Assembly: GCF_022664455.2 (NCBI RefSeq)
Contig: NZ_JAKRKC020000001.1
Span: forward strand, 4,655,001-4,719,000
Direction of reading: 5' to 3'
DNA from: Actinomadura luzonensis
GTDB taxonomy: Bacteria > Actinomycetota > Actinomycetes > Streptosporangiales > Streptosporangiaceae
DNA length: 64,000 nucleotides
Made by a program: the position numbers and the translations under genes
The notes under the pieces: generated by a model
Database searches by the model: none
Told to the model about the DNA's origin: nothing
Seen by the model: only the letters and a program-made list of their open reading frames with translations
In this document: one piece after another, positions 9,013 to 17,971 of the stretch
Position numbering within the stretch: position 1 is the first letter of the stretch
How the letters are laid out: the number at the start of each line of letters is the position of its first letter

Positions 9013-10800
9013 GTGCTGATCACCGTGGACCTGACCAGCGGCGCCGTCGCCCGGGAGGACCGCTCCGACGGGTGCGGCGGGACGATTCTCGGGCTGCGGC
9101 TGCTGACCGGGCGGACCCCGCCGGGCCTGGACCCGTACGACCCGAGGGCGCTGCTGTTCGTGGCGGCCGGGCGGCTCGGCGGGGTGCGCGCGCCGGGCCT
9201 GGCCAAGGCGGTGTTCCTGGCCAAGTCGCCGCTGACCGGGGTGGCCGGGGAGGCGCACGCGCTGGGGCCGTTCGCGGCCGGGATGCGCGGCGCCGGGGCC
9301 GAGGCGCTGGCGGTGACCGGGCGGGCGGCGCGGCTGTCGTACCTGCTGGTGGCGGACGGCGAGGTGAGCGTGCGCGCGGCGGAGGACCTGCGCGGCCTGG
9401 GCACCGCCGCCACCACCGACGCGCTCAGGCGGCGCCACGGCGGCGGCGCCTCCGTGGCGGCGATCGGCCCGGCCGGGGAGAACCTGGTCAGGTACGCGAG
9501 CGTCGTCACCGACCTCGCCCACCCGGCGGCCAGGTACGGGCTCGGCGCGGTGTTCGGGGCGAAGAACCTCAAGGCGGTCGTGTGCGCCGGTGACGCCCCG
9601 GCCCCGGTCGCCGACCCGGCCGCGCTGGCGGGCATCGCCGCCTTCTACCGCTCTGCGCTGCCCGTCAACCGGCTCGCGGCCTGGCAGCACGGCGAGCCGG
9701 GGTTCGCCGGGTGGACGGGCGAGCCGCCCGCGCCCGGCTACATCGCCGTCCGCAACTTCTCCGACACCGCCGCGACGGCGCTGCGCGTGCCCTCGCCCGG
9801 CGACTACGACGGCCGGGCGGGGACGCTGCGCGGGGCCTGCCCCGGCTGTCCCAACGACTGCCTGAAGGTCTACGCCCCGCCGTCGCTGCCGCAGCACCGC
9901 TCGGGCGGCCTCGGCCAGGAGGCGTTCCCGTCGCTCGGCTGGAACCTCGGCATCGACGACGTCGACGCCGTCCTGACCGCGAACGCGCTCTGCAACGACC
10001 TCGGCCTCGACCCGGTCAGCCTGGGCGGCACGCTGGCCTTCGCCATGGAGTGCGCCGCGCGCGGCCTGCTGCCCGGCGGGCCCGCCTTCGGCGCCGCGGC
10101 GGCGCTGCCCGGCCTGATCAGGGACGTCGCGGCCCGCGCGGGCGAGCTGGGCGGCCTGCTGGCGGAGGGCGCTGCGCGGGCCGCGCGGCGGCTCGGCCCG
10201 GCCGCGGCCCGGTACGCGATGACGGTCAAGGGCGCCGAGCTGCCCTGCTTCGACCCGCGCGTCCAGCCGGGACTCGGCCTCGGCTACGCCCTCGCCCCCG
10301 GCGGCCCCCGCTACGACGCCCTGGAGCACGACCTCGACTTCGACCCGGACGAGGGGCTCGCGTACTGCTTCCCGGAGGCGGCCAGGATCGGCGCGGAGCC
10401 GGCGCCGGCGGGCCGCCTCGACGCGGAGCGGGGCGCCCGCACCGCCCGCCTGCTGCGGCTGTGGAGCGCGCTCGACGCGCTCAACGTGTGCCTGTTCGCC
10501 TCCTCCCCCACCCGGCCGCTCACCCTGGATCACCTGACCGGGCTGGCCGCCGCCGTGCTGGGACGCGAGTTCCCCGTCGCGGAGCTGCTGGCGGCCGGGC
10601 AGGAACGGCTGGACGCCATGCGCGCCTACGCCGCCCGCGAGGGGCTGCCGGGCCGCGACGAGCTGCCCGCGCGGCTGCACGAGGAGCCGGTCGCCGCCGG
10701 GCCGTACCAGGGGGCGGTGCTGGAGCGGGAGGCGTTCGCCGCGGCCCGCGCGGCCTTCCGCGAGGAGCTGGGCCGGGGCGGCGCGGGCACTCCTGGGTGA
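9013..10800 (+). CDS. Aldehyde:ferredoxin oxidoreductase family protein
   Basis: A 595-residue member of the tungsten/molybdenum AOR family, whose enzymes oxidise aldehydes to acids with a tungstopterin and a [4Fe-4S] cluster, passing electrons to ferredoxin. Seen here: the family N-terminal fold (KSPLTG, IGPAGENLVRYAS, YGLGAVFGAKNLKAVV), the cluster motif CPGCPNDC (C-x2-C-x3-C) with a possible fourth Cys in the C-terminal LNVCLF, and the pterin-contact motif NDLGLDPVS. The later family motif, usually ending in a Cys-His pair, reads LGYALAPGGPRYD, so the active-site loop is atypical. The GTG at 9013 is chosen over the one at 8995 because aggagg (9001-9006) sits six bases before it. The physiological substrate is unknown. 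Confidence 0.85.
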   Translation: MLITVDLTSGAVAREDRSDGCGGTILGLRLLTGRTPPGLDPYDPRALLFVAAGRLGGVRAPGLAKAVFLAKSPLTGVAGEAHALGPFAAGMRGAGAEALAVTGRAARLSYLLVADGEVSVRAAEDLRGLGTAATTDALRRRHGGGASVAAIGPAGENLVRYASVVTDLAHPAARYGLGAVFGAKNLKAVVCAGDAPAPVADPAALAGIAAFYRSALPVNRLAAWQHGEPGFAGWTGEPPAPGYIAVRNFSDTAATALRVPSPGDYDGRAGTLRGACPGCPNDCLKVYAPPSLPQHRSGGLGQEAFPSLGWNLGIDDVDAVLTANALCNDLGLDPVSLGGTLAFAMECAARGLLPGGPAFGAAAALPGLIRDVAARAGELGGLLAEGAARAARRLGPAAARYAMTVKGAELPCFDPRVQPGLGLGYALAPGGPRYDALEHDLDFDPDEGLAYCFPEAARIGAEPAPAGRLDAERGARTARLLRLWSALDALNVCLFASSPTRPLTLDHLTGLAAAVLGREFPVAELLAAGQERLDAMRAYAAREGLPGRDELPARLHEEPVAAGPYQGAVLEREAFAAARAAFREELGRGGAGTPG

Positions 10801-10852
10801 GCCGGTGCGGCCGGGGTAAGCATGACTTACGCCCGGCGGGAAGGAGATGCTG

Positions 10853-12073
10853 ATGCTCAGCGACGGCGAGCGCGCCCTGGGCGGCCTGCTGGAGGCCAGC
10901 CACCTGACGGCGATGGAGGACCTGCCCGCGCTGGTCGCCGAGCACGCCCGGCTGATCGGCTTCTCCGGCGTCCTGATCTACGTCGCGGACCTGCAGCAGC
11001 AGTCCCTGATGCCGCTGCCGGGCCAGCGCGACCCGGCGGGCCGCGAGCTCGAGCCGCTGGGCGTCGACGACACGCTGCCCGGCCGGGCGTTCCGGGCCGT
11101 GGAGCTGGTGCACGCCGCGCCCGCGCCGGGCGGCGGCCCCCAGCGGGTGTGGGCGCCGCTGCTGGACGGCACCGAGCGGGTGGGGGTGATCGGCGCGGAC
11201 CTGCCGGAGGAGGACCAGAAGCTGGTGGAGTGGCGGCTCAGGCAGCTCGCCGGGCTGCTCGCGGTGCTGATCGTCAGCAAACGGCCGCACAGCGACTCCT
11301 ACGCCCGGCTGGTGCGGGCCCGGTCGATGACGCTGTCTGCGGAGGTGATGTGGGCCCTGCTGCCGCCGGGCACGTTCGCCGCCGAGGGGGTGGTGGTGAG
11401 CGCCGCCCTGGAGCCCGCGTACGAGGTGGGCGGCGACGCCTACGACTACGCCATCGACGGGGACGTGCTGCACGTGTCGCTGTTCGACGCGATGGGCCAC
11501 GACACCTCGGCCGGGCTGACCGCCACGGTCGCGATGGGCGCCTGCCGCCACAACCGCCGCAGGGGCGCGGACCTGCCCGAGCTGAGCCAGGCGGTGGACG
11601 CGGCGATCAGGGAGCAGTTCACCGGCCGGTTCGCGACCGGGGTCCTCGCCACGCTGGAGCTCGGCACCGGGCTGCTGAGATGGGTCAACCGCGGCCATCC
11701 GCCGCTGCTGGTGATCCGCGGCGGGCAGCGGGTGGCGACGCTGGAGAGCGTCCCCGCGCCGGACCCGCCCATGGGCTTCGGGATGAGCCTGTCGGCGGGC
11801 CTGCAGCAGTACCGGCTCGAACCCGGCGACCGGCTGCTGTGCTACACCGACGGCATCATCGAGGCGCGCAGCCCGGACGGCGAGGTGTTCGGGCTGGAGC
11901 AGTTCGTCGACTTCGTGGTCCGCCAGGAGGCCGACGGGGTGTCGGCGCCGGAGACCCTGCGCCGGCTCATCCAGGCCATCCTGCGCCACCAGGGCGGCCG
12001 GCTGCAGGACGACGCGACGGTGGTGACGGTCGAGTGGAGGGGCGAGCGGCAGCGCCTGCTCACGCCCTCCTGA
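10853..12073 (+). CDS. GAF/SpoIIE-type PP2C serine phosphatase
   Basis: A 406-residue signalling phosphatase. The N-terminal half (about 10-145) looks like a GAF-type sensor. The C-terminal half is a SpoIIE/RsbU PP2C domain with VGGDAYDYAI, LFDAMGHD (metal-binding Asp), VNRGHPPLL, LLCYTDGIIEAR and DDATVVTVEW. In actinomycetes such proteins usually dephosphorylate anti-anti-sigma factors in stress-sigma partner switching; no kinase or antagonist lies beside it. Start: aaggag at 10841-10846 touches the ATG at 10847 but is six bases before the ATG at 10853, so 10853 is preferred. Confidence 0.9.
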   Translation: MLSDGERALGGLLEASHLTAMEDLPALVAEHARLIGFSGVLIYVADLQQQSLMPLPGQRDPAGRELEPLGVDDTLPGRAFRAVELVHAAPAPGGGPQRVWAPLLDGTERVGVIGADLPEEDQKLVEWRLRQLAGLLAVLIVSKRPHSDSYARLVRARSMTLSAEVMWALLPPGTFAAEGVVVSAALEPAYEVGGDAYDYAIDGDVLHVSLFDAMGHDTSAGLTATVAMGACRHNRRRGADLPELSQAVDAAIREQFTGRFATGVLATLELGTGLLRWVNRGHPPLLVIRGGQRVATLESVPAPDPPMGFGMSLSAGLQQYRLEPGDRLLCYTDGIIEARSPDGEVFGLEQFVDFVVRQEADGVSAPETLRRLIQAILRHQGGRLQDDATVVTVEWRGERQRLLTPS

Positions 12074-12116
12074 CCGGGACCGGCGGGCCCGGAGGGACCG
12101 GAGGGACCCGGCGGGC

Positions 12117-12701
12117 TCAGGGCCGCTTGCCCATGGCCTGGCGGATCACGTCGCGGGCCCGGTCCATCATCGCGGCGGGCGTGCCCACCAGGACGTTCTT
12201 GGTCGCCGACTCGACGCCGGGGTGCGGATGGGTGGGGGCCATGGCCTCGGCGGCCTTGACGCCGGCCGCCATGCCGCGCCGCTCGGCCTCGCTGGTGTGG
12301 GCGCGCAGCTTGGCGAACTCGTAGCGCTCCTCGGCGCGGGCGTGCGCCTCGACGGCGCCGCGCAGCAGGAGCAGCTTCTCGGCGAAGCCGGGCGCGTCCG
12401 GGCCGGCCTGGTCCAGCTCCATGAGCAGTTCCTTGGCCTCGCGCTCCTCGGCGAGGCGGTCGTCGACGATGCCGTCGCCGCCCTCGAACTTGCCCCGGGC
12501 GTAGGGGTGCACCAGCTCCTCCTCCGCCGTCTCGTGCACGGCGAGGAGCCGCACGAGGCGGGTGAACGCCTCGCCGCGCCGGTCGGCCGGCGCCTGCTCG
12601 ACCTCGTCGAACAGATCCCTGATCATCCCGTGCTGCGCCTGCAGCAGGTCGATGACGTCCGTCTCGGCCATCTTCTCGGGCGCGGTGTGCTGTGCGGTCA
12701 T
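12117..12701 (-). CDS. Hemerythrin (HHE) domain protein
   Basis: A 194-residue protein with an N-terminal HHE four-helix domain. Likely iron ligands are His24 of QAQHGM, His56 and the following Glu residues in AVHETAEEELVHP, then EREAKEL and EAHARAEERYEFAKL. The C-terminal third (GVKAAEAMAPTHPHPGVES...) is lower complexity. Family members bind a diiron centre and serve in oxygen, NO or redox sensing or in iron storage. It converges on the phosphatase gene and is transcribed away from the ferritin-like gene at 12868. The start at 12701 has aaggac upstream on the minus strand. Confidence 0.9.
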   Translation of the reverse strand: MTAQHTAPEKMAETDVIDLLQAQHGMIRDLFDEVEQAPADRRGEAFTRLVRLLAVHETAEEELVHPYARGKFEGGDGIVDDRLAEEREAKELLMELDQAGPDAPGFAEKLLLLRGAVEAHARAEERYEFAKLRAHTSEAERRGMAAGVKAAEAMAPTHPHPGVESATKNVLVGTPAAMMDRARDVIRQAMGKRP

Positions 12702-12867
12702 GATCGTCCTTCCTCGTGTCCGGCCCCGTGCCTACCCGGGCCCGTGAAGGTCACGCGCCGCATTACCCATTCCGGGCGCTCAGCCGGTGCCGAGAGGAGG
12801 TTGTCGCAGGTCACGCCGGGTACGCCCCGGCCCGGACGTTTCCGACCAGCGCAAGGAGCGCGGCGTC

Positions 12868-14073
12868 ATGCCATTCAACCCATTGCAGGAGCGGGGCATC
12901 CCGCTGGACAAGCAGCTCCGGAGCTGGCGCGAGCTGAACGTCACCCCGGTCGATCCCGACCACGTCGACCCGTACACGCTGTGCCGCGTCATCACGATGA
13001 ACGGCATCGAGGTCGAGGCGATCCTCTTCAGCCACCAGCTCGCCCGCCACTGCCCGGACATCGAGCTGAAGCAGCAGCTCGCCCGCACCCGCTACATCGA
13101 GGCGCAGCAGCAGAAGGCCGTGAACTGGCTGCTACCGGGCGTGTCGTCGGTGCTGGAGACGACCATCTCCTACGAGCAGGTCGCCGTGGACCTGACCTCG
13201 TGGGTGGCCAGGATGGAGCCGGACCCGTACCTGCAGCAGGCCTACCAGTTCGGCGTGCTGGAGGACTTCGACCACCTCTACCGGTACGCGAACCTGTACG
13301 AGATGATCGAGCACCGCAAGGCCGAGAAGATCGTGGACGGCGTCACCGAGGTGATGCCGGGGCGGCCGACGTACCTGCATCACCGCAACCCGGTGGACAA
13401 CGTGCGCGAGCCTTATGACAGGAGCTCGGCCGCGCCGATCAGCAAGCTGCACGCGCTGACGATCATGTCGACCGAGCAGCAGACGATGAACTTCTACATG
13501 AACGTCGGCCCGACGTACATGGAGCCGATCGCCCGGCAGCTCTACCAGGAGATCGGAATGGTGGAGGAGGAGCACGTCACCCACTACGAGTCCCTGGTGG
13601 ACCCGGGCGAGAGCTGGTGGGAGATGCTGCTCAACCACGAGTACAACGAGTGCTACCTGTACCACTCGTTCATGGCGACCGAGTCCGACCCGAAGGTGCG
13701 GGCGATCTGGGAGCTGCACCTCAACATGGAGCTGGAGCACCTGCGGCTGGCGGCCGAGCTGTTCAAGCAGCACGACGGCCGCGACCCGGAGGAGGTGTGC
13801 GCGCCCGAGCTGCCGCAGCCGGTGACGTTCGAGCCGAACAAGGCGTACCTGCGGGAGCTGCTCGCCACCCAGATCGACTGCACCACCCTCGGCACCGGCT
13901 ACGTGCAGGAGGCCCACGAGCGGTTCCAGCAGATGCAGGACGCGCTCATGGGCGGCGAGAAGCCGGCCTCGGAGCGGGTCATCGCGGAGAACCGCGCCAA
14001 GTCGGGCGAGGAGTACCGGCTGCAGACCGAGGGCGAGCACCCGGTCCACAGCCTGGCGCTCAGCCGCCACTGA
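12868..14073 (+). CDS. Large ferritin-like (diiron) protein of unknown function
   Basis: A 401-residue, soluble, helix-rich, acidic protein. It contains several Glu/His pairs spaced as in diiron helices: VEEEHVTHYE, MELEHLRLAAELF, GVLEDFDHLYRYANLYEMIEH and SYEQVAVDL. This suggests two stacked ferritin-like bundles. The length is about twice a simple ferritin or rubrerythrin. Start ATG 12868 follows aaggag at 12853-12858. Its divergence from the hemerythrin gene suggests a shared iron or oxidative-stress theme (inference). I do not recognise a named enzyme; an oxygenase or N-oxygenase of ferritin-like type is also possible. Confidence 0.75.
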   Translation: MPFNPLQERGIPLDKQLRSWRELNVTPVDPDHVDPYTLCRVITMNGIEVEAILFSHQLARHCPDIELKQQLARTRYIEAQQQKAVNWLLPGVSSVLETTISYEQVAVDLTSWVARMEPDPYLQQAYQFGVLEDFDHLYRYANLYEMIEHRKAEKIVDGVTEVMPGRPTYLHHRNPVDNVREPYDRSSAAPISKLHALTIMSTEQQTMNFYMNVGPTYMEPIARQLYQEIGMVEEEHVTHYESLVDPGESWWEMLLNHEYNECYLYHSFMATESDPKVRAIWELHLNMELEHLRLAAELFKQHDGRDPEEVCAPELPQPVTFEPNKAYLRELLATQIDCTTLGTGYVQEAHERFQQMQDALMGGEKPASERVIAENRAKSGEEYRLQTEGEHPVHSLALSRH

Positions 14074-14091
14074 CCCGCCGCCGCCAGGCCC

Positions 14092-15282
14092 CTACCGCGT
14101 GAACAGCTCGGCGGGGACGGCGGCGGCCAGCGCCGCGTACCCGGCCGGGCTCAGGTGCAGGCCGTCGCCGACGTCGAAGGCCGCCCGCAGCCGCCGCGGC
14201 TCGGCCGGGTCGCGGACGGCGCGGTCGAAGTCGAGCACGGCGTCGAAGCGCCCGCCGGCGCGGATCCAGTCGTTGACCGCCTGGCGGGCCGCCTCGCGTG
14301 AGCCGTCGGGGTCGTCGTAGTCGTTGCCGCCGAACGGGGTCAGCGTCGCCCCGTAGACGATCAGGCCGCCGGCGTGAGCGCGGGTCACGATCTGCTCGTA
14401 GCCGGCGATCAGGTCGGCGGCGGCGCGCTTCTGGGCGGCGGGGGCGGCCCCGGCGGTGCCGAGGTCGTTGACGCCCTCGAAGACGATCAGCCAGCGGGCG
14501 CCGCTGCGGGCCAGCACGTCGCGGTCCAGGCGGGCCAGCGCGCTCGGGCCGAGGCCGTCGGCGAGCACCCGGTTGCCGCCCGCCGCCTGGTTGGCGATGG
14601 CCGGGGCGGCCTCGCCGAGCCGGTCGAGGAGCCGGTCGTAGAGCTGGTCGGGCCAGCGGTCGTTGCCGTTGGTCGTGGAGCCGCGGCCGTCGGTCAGCGA
14701 GTCGCCGAGCAGCACCAGCGCGGAGGTGTCCGGCCCGGCCCACACCTCGGCCGCGCCGAGCAGGTACCAGTGGTCCACGGGCGTCGCGCCGGTCAGCTCC
14801 GCGGCGTCGCACTGGTCGCCGGGCGCCAGGTGGGAGGTCGTGCGGGAGCCCGGGTGGGCGGTGACGGCGGCCGAGCGCTGGCCCTCGGCGAGGTGGATCG
14901 TCACGGTGACGACCGAGGCGGGCGCGAGCGGCAGGTCCACCGGGTCGGACACCGCCTGCGCGCCCGGCGGGGCCACCACCGAGGGCCGCCCGGAGAACGT
15001 CACCGGCCGCGAGGTGCCCGGCTCGATCGCGCTCCCGCCCGCCCGGCCGCCCGCCGGCAGGGCCACGGTGAGCCGGGTGACGGGCAGGGGCGCGCCACCG
15101 AAGGCGTTCGACAGCCGCAGCCGCAGGCGGGGGCCGCCCGCCGAGACGCGGACGGTCTGCCGCAGGGTGGCGCCGGCCAGGACGGGACGGCCGCCGCCGC
15201 CCCCGTACGGCGCGGGCGGCAGGTCGGCGGGCTCGGCCCGCTGGGGCATGGCGGTCCAGGTGTCCACCCAGTGGCCGCTCAT
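14092..15282 (-). CDS. SGNH/GDSL-family hydrolase, probable carbohydrate esterase
   Basis: A 396-residue esterase-type protein. Block I is LLGDSLTDGRG with the nucleophile Ser, block III is FEGVNDLG (GxND), and block V is DGLHLSPAG with the Asp/His pair. An N-terminal beta-rich domain (about residues 1-150, with TLRQTVRVSAGGPRLRLRLSNAFG) precedes the catalytic domain. No signal peptide is visible, so it probably acts inside the cell. Its start overlaps the stop of the GH35 gene by four bases (ATGA), so it is translated with a beta-galactosidase. Removing acetyl groups from imported galactosyl oligosaccharides is a reasonable role (inference). Confidence 0.88.
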   Translation of the reverse strand: MSGHWVDTWTAMPQRAEPADLPPAPYGGGGGRPVLAGATLRQTVRVSAGGPRLRLRLSNAFGGAPLPVTRLTVALPAGGRAGGSAIEPGTSRPVTFSGRPSVVAPPGAQAVSDPVDLPLAPASVVTVTIHLAEGQRSAAVTAHPGSRTTSHLAPGDQCDAAELTGATPVDHWYLLGAAEVWAGPDTSALVLLGDSLTDGRGSTTNGNDRWPDQLYDRLLDRLGEAAPAIANQAAGGNRVLADGLGPSALARLDRDVLARSGARWLIVFEGVNDLGTAGAAPAAQKRAAADLIAGYEQIVTRAHAGGLIVYGATLTPFGGNDYDDPDGSREAARQAVNDWIRAGGRFDAVLDFDRAVRDPAEPRRLRAAFDVGDGLHLSPAGYAALAAAVPAELFTR

Positions 15283-17894
15283 CGGGCATCAGCTCCCGTC
15301 GTGAGGGTGGTGCGCGGGACCGGCACGAACGTCGCCGCCCGCAGCGCGGGCGGGCCGAGGTGGGCGCGGGCCGCCGGGGAGATGTGGACGGGGGCGCTCT
15401 CCGGCGCGTTCCCTTGAGCGCCGCCCGCGCCGGGCAGGGCGCCGGGGAGGGCGCCGGGGAAGGGCAGCAGGCGCAGCTCGATCGCGCCGTGCTCCAGCAG
15501 GGCGCGGCGGTGGCGGCGCAGGCCGATCTCCCACGGCGGGCCGTGCCAGAACCGGTCCGCGACCAGCCGCCCGCCGATGTAGGCGCGGCCGGCGTCGCCG
15601 GTCCAGTCGAGCCGCAGCAGCACCTCGTCGCCGGTGGCCAGCAGGCGGGCGGGGACGGGGACGCGGTGCACGGCGGCGTGCGCGAAGTCGGCGTCCACCG
15701 GCGCGGAGGCGCGGCCGGAGGCCGGATCGACGACGACCGCCCGGGGCGGTCCGGCCGCCGCCACCTGCTCGGTCACGGCGGCCTCGGGCTCGCCGGCGGC
15801 GGGCGCGGGCAGCACCACGGCCGAGAAGACACCGTCGGCCGCCCCGGCAGCGACGCCCGCCCCGGAAGCGACGCCCGCCCCGGCAGTGACGCCCGCCCCG
15901 GCAGTGACGCCCGCCCTGGCAGTGACCTCCGCCCCCACAGCGGCGCCCGCCCCGGACACGCCTCCGGGCTCGGGCGCGGCGGCGGCGGTCAGGGCGGTTC
16001 CGGGGAGGGGCGGGAAGACGCGCAGCCGGTCGCCGTCGCGGCCGCCGTACAGGACCAGCCGGTCGCCGTCCGGGACGAGCGGCCGGTCGCCGAGCAGCAG
16101 CCGGTCCGCGCCGCCCAGCCGGGCGCGGGTGGCCGAGAGCGCGCTCTCCTCGGTGAGCACCAGCACGTGCCCGGCCGCCCCGCCGGGGGCGACGACGCGC
16201 AGCAGGCAGCCGGTCCCGGGACGCAGGTCGCGTACGACCAGGTCGGCGCCGTCCCGCTCCACCACGGCCGCGCCCTCGGCGCCGGGCCCCTCGACCCGGG
16301 CGGCGCCGTGCAGGGTCAGCTCGACCGGCAGGCCCGCGACCTGGGCGAGCACCATCACGGGCCCGTCGAGCGTGCACACCGGCTGGGCGGTGGCCGTCAC
16401 GCGGAGGCCGGTGCCGCCGAGCGGCCGGGCGAGCGGCCAGGCGAAGTACGCCCCCGCCGGCACGGTGACGGGCCGCCGCGGCAGCACGAGGGAGCGCTCC
16501 CCCGCCGGCGACCGGCCCAGCGTCACGCCGAACCGCACGCCGGGCCGCGCGGGCAGCGGCTCGCCGGGCCGGTGGTTGTTGACGAACAGGAACCCGGAGT
16601 CGCCGTCGGAGCGCACCGCCCACCGGACCGTGTCCCGGTCGGCGGGGTCGGCGGGCGCGCCGGGCGGCATGGTGAGCGTCATCGGGGCGAGGTCGGCGCC
16701 GTCGGAGGCGAGCCACAGGTGCTGCAGCCGCAGCCGGTGCCAGGACTCGCGGAACTGCCCGTACTGGCCGAGCGGCGCCTGGAAGTCGTAGTCGACGAGG
16801 GGGCAGTCGTTCGGGTAGCCGGTGGCGTGCGACTCCTGGAGGCCGGGGAGCTGGGCGCCGCCGTGGTAGAGGTAGTAGCCCTGCCAGACGGACCCGCTGC
16901 CCAGCTTGACCAGGGCGAGCGCGGCCACGTCCGCGGCGGTGACGAGGGGCCGCCGGTGGTAGGCGGTGAACATGCCGCCGCCCAGCTCGCAGGTGGCGAA
17001 CGGGTAGCGCGCCAGGTGGTCCTCGCCTGCCGAGCCGCCTGCCGAGCCGCCTGCCGAGCCGCCGGTCGAGCCGCCGGTCGAGGGCGATGAGCCGGCGCGC
17101 AGGTCGGCGCCGATGGAGTCGTCGTCGCGGCCGGGGCCGAAGAAGTAGTGGGCGCGGCTCTGCTCGGGCGGCCCGTCGTGGGCGGTGTCCCAGGCCGCCT
17201 CGGGGTAGCCGCCGAACACCGGGATCACCTCGTCCTCCGGCAGCCGCGCGTGCCCCCAGCCGGTGGCGGTCCACAGCGGCGCGTCGATGCCGCACGCGCG
17301 GGCCAGCCGTTTGAGGGTGAGCAGGTGGCCGGGGCGGTCGTGCAGCTCGTTCTCCAGTTGCACGGCGACGACGGGGCCGCCGTCGCGGCGCAGCAGCCCG
17401 CGCAGCCGCTCGCCGATCTGGGTGAAGAACGCGCGGACGAGCGCCAGGTAGCGGGGGTCGTCGGTGCGGAGCGCGCAGCCGTCGGCGAGCAGCCAGTCGG
17501 GGAAGCCGCCGTTGCGCGACTCGCCGTGCGCCCACGGGCCGGCGCGCAGCACGACGTCCAGCCCGGCCTCGGCGCAGAGCGCGACGAAGCGGCGCAGGTC
17601 GCGGTCGCCGGTCCAGTCGAAGGCGCCGCGCCGCGGCTCGTGGGCGTTCCAGAACACGTACGTGGCCACGGCGGTGACGCCGCCGGCCCGGATCTTGAGC
17701 AGTTCCTCGCGCCACTCGGCCGCCGGGTGACGGGCGTAGTGGAACTCGCCGCTGACCGGGAACCAGGGCCGCCCGCCCCGCCACAGGTGCCGGGAGTCGG
17801 CCGTGACGGCGTCAGGGGCGGCCGGGTCCTCGCCCATGGCGAGGTGGCCGCGCAGCGGCGGCCCGGCAGGGCCGGGAACGGTGAGGGTGAGCAC
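15279..17894 (-). CDS. GH35 beta-galactosidase
   Basis: An 871-residue glycoside hydrolase family 35 enzyme that removes terminal beta-galactose. The GH35 TIM barrel opens with GEFHYARHP, then ATYVFWNAHEP, LRAGPWAHGESRNGGFPDW, acid/base Glu in VAVQLENEL and the second Glu in ATCELGGGM. No signal peptide is seen. The GTG at 17894 has no clear ribosome site; an ATG near 17836 is a weaker alternative. Two low-complexity inserts (GGSAGG near 17029-17076 and GAGVTA repeats near 15842-15931) are loops not expected in the family. It is divergent from the LacI gene and is probably controlled by the same operator at 17972-17983. Confidence 0.9.
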   Translation of the reverse strand: MLTLTVPGPAGPPLRGHLAMGEDPAAPDAVTADSRHLWRGGRPWFPVSGEFHYARHPAAEWREELLKIRAGGVTAVATYVFWNAHEPRRGAFDWTGDRDLRRFVALCAEAGLDVVLRAGPWAHGESRNGGFPDWLLADGCALRTDDPRYLALVRAFFTQIGERLRGLLRRDGGPVVAVQLENELHDRPGHLLTLKRLARACGIDAPLWTATGWGHARLPEDEVIPVFGGYPEAAWDTAHDGPPEQSRAHYFFGPGRDDDSIGADLRAGSSPSTGGSTGGSAGGSAGGSAGEDHLARYPFATCELGGGMFTAYHRRPLVTAADVAALALVKLGSGSVWQGYYLYHGGAQLPGLQESHATGYPNDCPLVDYDFQAPLGQYGQFRESWHRLRLQHLWLASDGADLAPMTLTMPPGAPADPADRDTVRWAVRSDGDSGFLFVNNHRPGEPLPARPGVRFGVTLGRSPAGERSLVLPRRPVTVPAGAYFAWPLARPLGGTGLRVTATAQPVCTLDGPVMVLAQVAGLPVELTLHGAARVEGPGAEGAAVVERDGADLVVRDLRPGTGCLLRVVAPGGAAGHVLVLTEESALSATRARLGGADRLLLGDRPLVPDGDRLVLYGGRDGDRLRVFPPLPGTALTAAAAPEPGGVSGAGAAVGAEVTARAGVTAGAGVTAGAGVASGAGVAAGAADGVFSAVVLPAPAAGEPEAAVTEQVAAAGPPRAVVVDPASGRASAPVDADFAHAAVHRVPVPARLLATGDEVLLRLDWTGDAGRAYIGGRLVADRFWHGPPWEIGLRRHRRALLEHGAIELRLLPFPGALPGALPGAGGAQGNAPESAPVHISPAARAHLGPPALRAATFVPVPRTTLTTGADAR
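15842..15931 (-). repeat. Five 18-bp in-frame repeats inside the GH35 gene
   Basis: Units of 18 bp beginning ccccggcag occur back to back at 15842, 15860, 15878, 15896 and 15914. On the coding (minus) strand they encode GAGVTA-like six-residue repeats. The frame is kept. The array lies in the distal part of the gene, in what is probably a flexible linker between beta-rich domains. Confidence 0.9.
17029..17076 (-). repeat. Four 12-bp in-frame repeats (Gly-Gly-Ser linker) in the GH35 gene
   Basis: The unit gccgagccgcct and close variants repeats at 17029, 17041, 17053 and 17065. It encodes GGSA/GGST tetrapeptides on the minus strand, a flexible loop inserted within the catalytic region between the two active-site glutamates. 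Confidence 0.88.
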
Positions 17895-17938
17895 GCGGCT
17901 GATCGTAGCCCGGTTTCAGGTCGTCCGAATTAACGCCA

Positions 17939-17968
17939 TTGACATCTCCACAAAACGGACTTTAGGTT
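17939..17968 (+). promoter_or_regulatory. Sigma70-type promoter of the LacI-GH42-ABC-GH31-GH1 operon
   Basis: A perfect -35 TTGACA (17939-17944) is followed after 18 bases by TAGGTT (17963-17968), which fits the actinobacterial TAnnnT -10. Transcription would begin near 17975, inside the operator palindrome, and reach the ATG at 18004 after a leader of about 30 bases. Confidence 0.65.
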
Positions 17969-17971
17969 GTG

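Noticed and set aside
12074..12116. Terminator between the convergent phosphatase and hemerythrin genes
   Set aside because: Only short G/C inverted segments (CCGGG/CCCGG) with no U-tract; repeats of ggaccgga make chance pairing likely.
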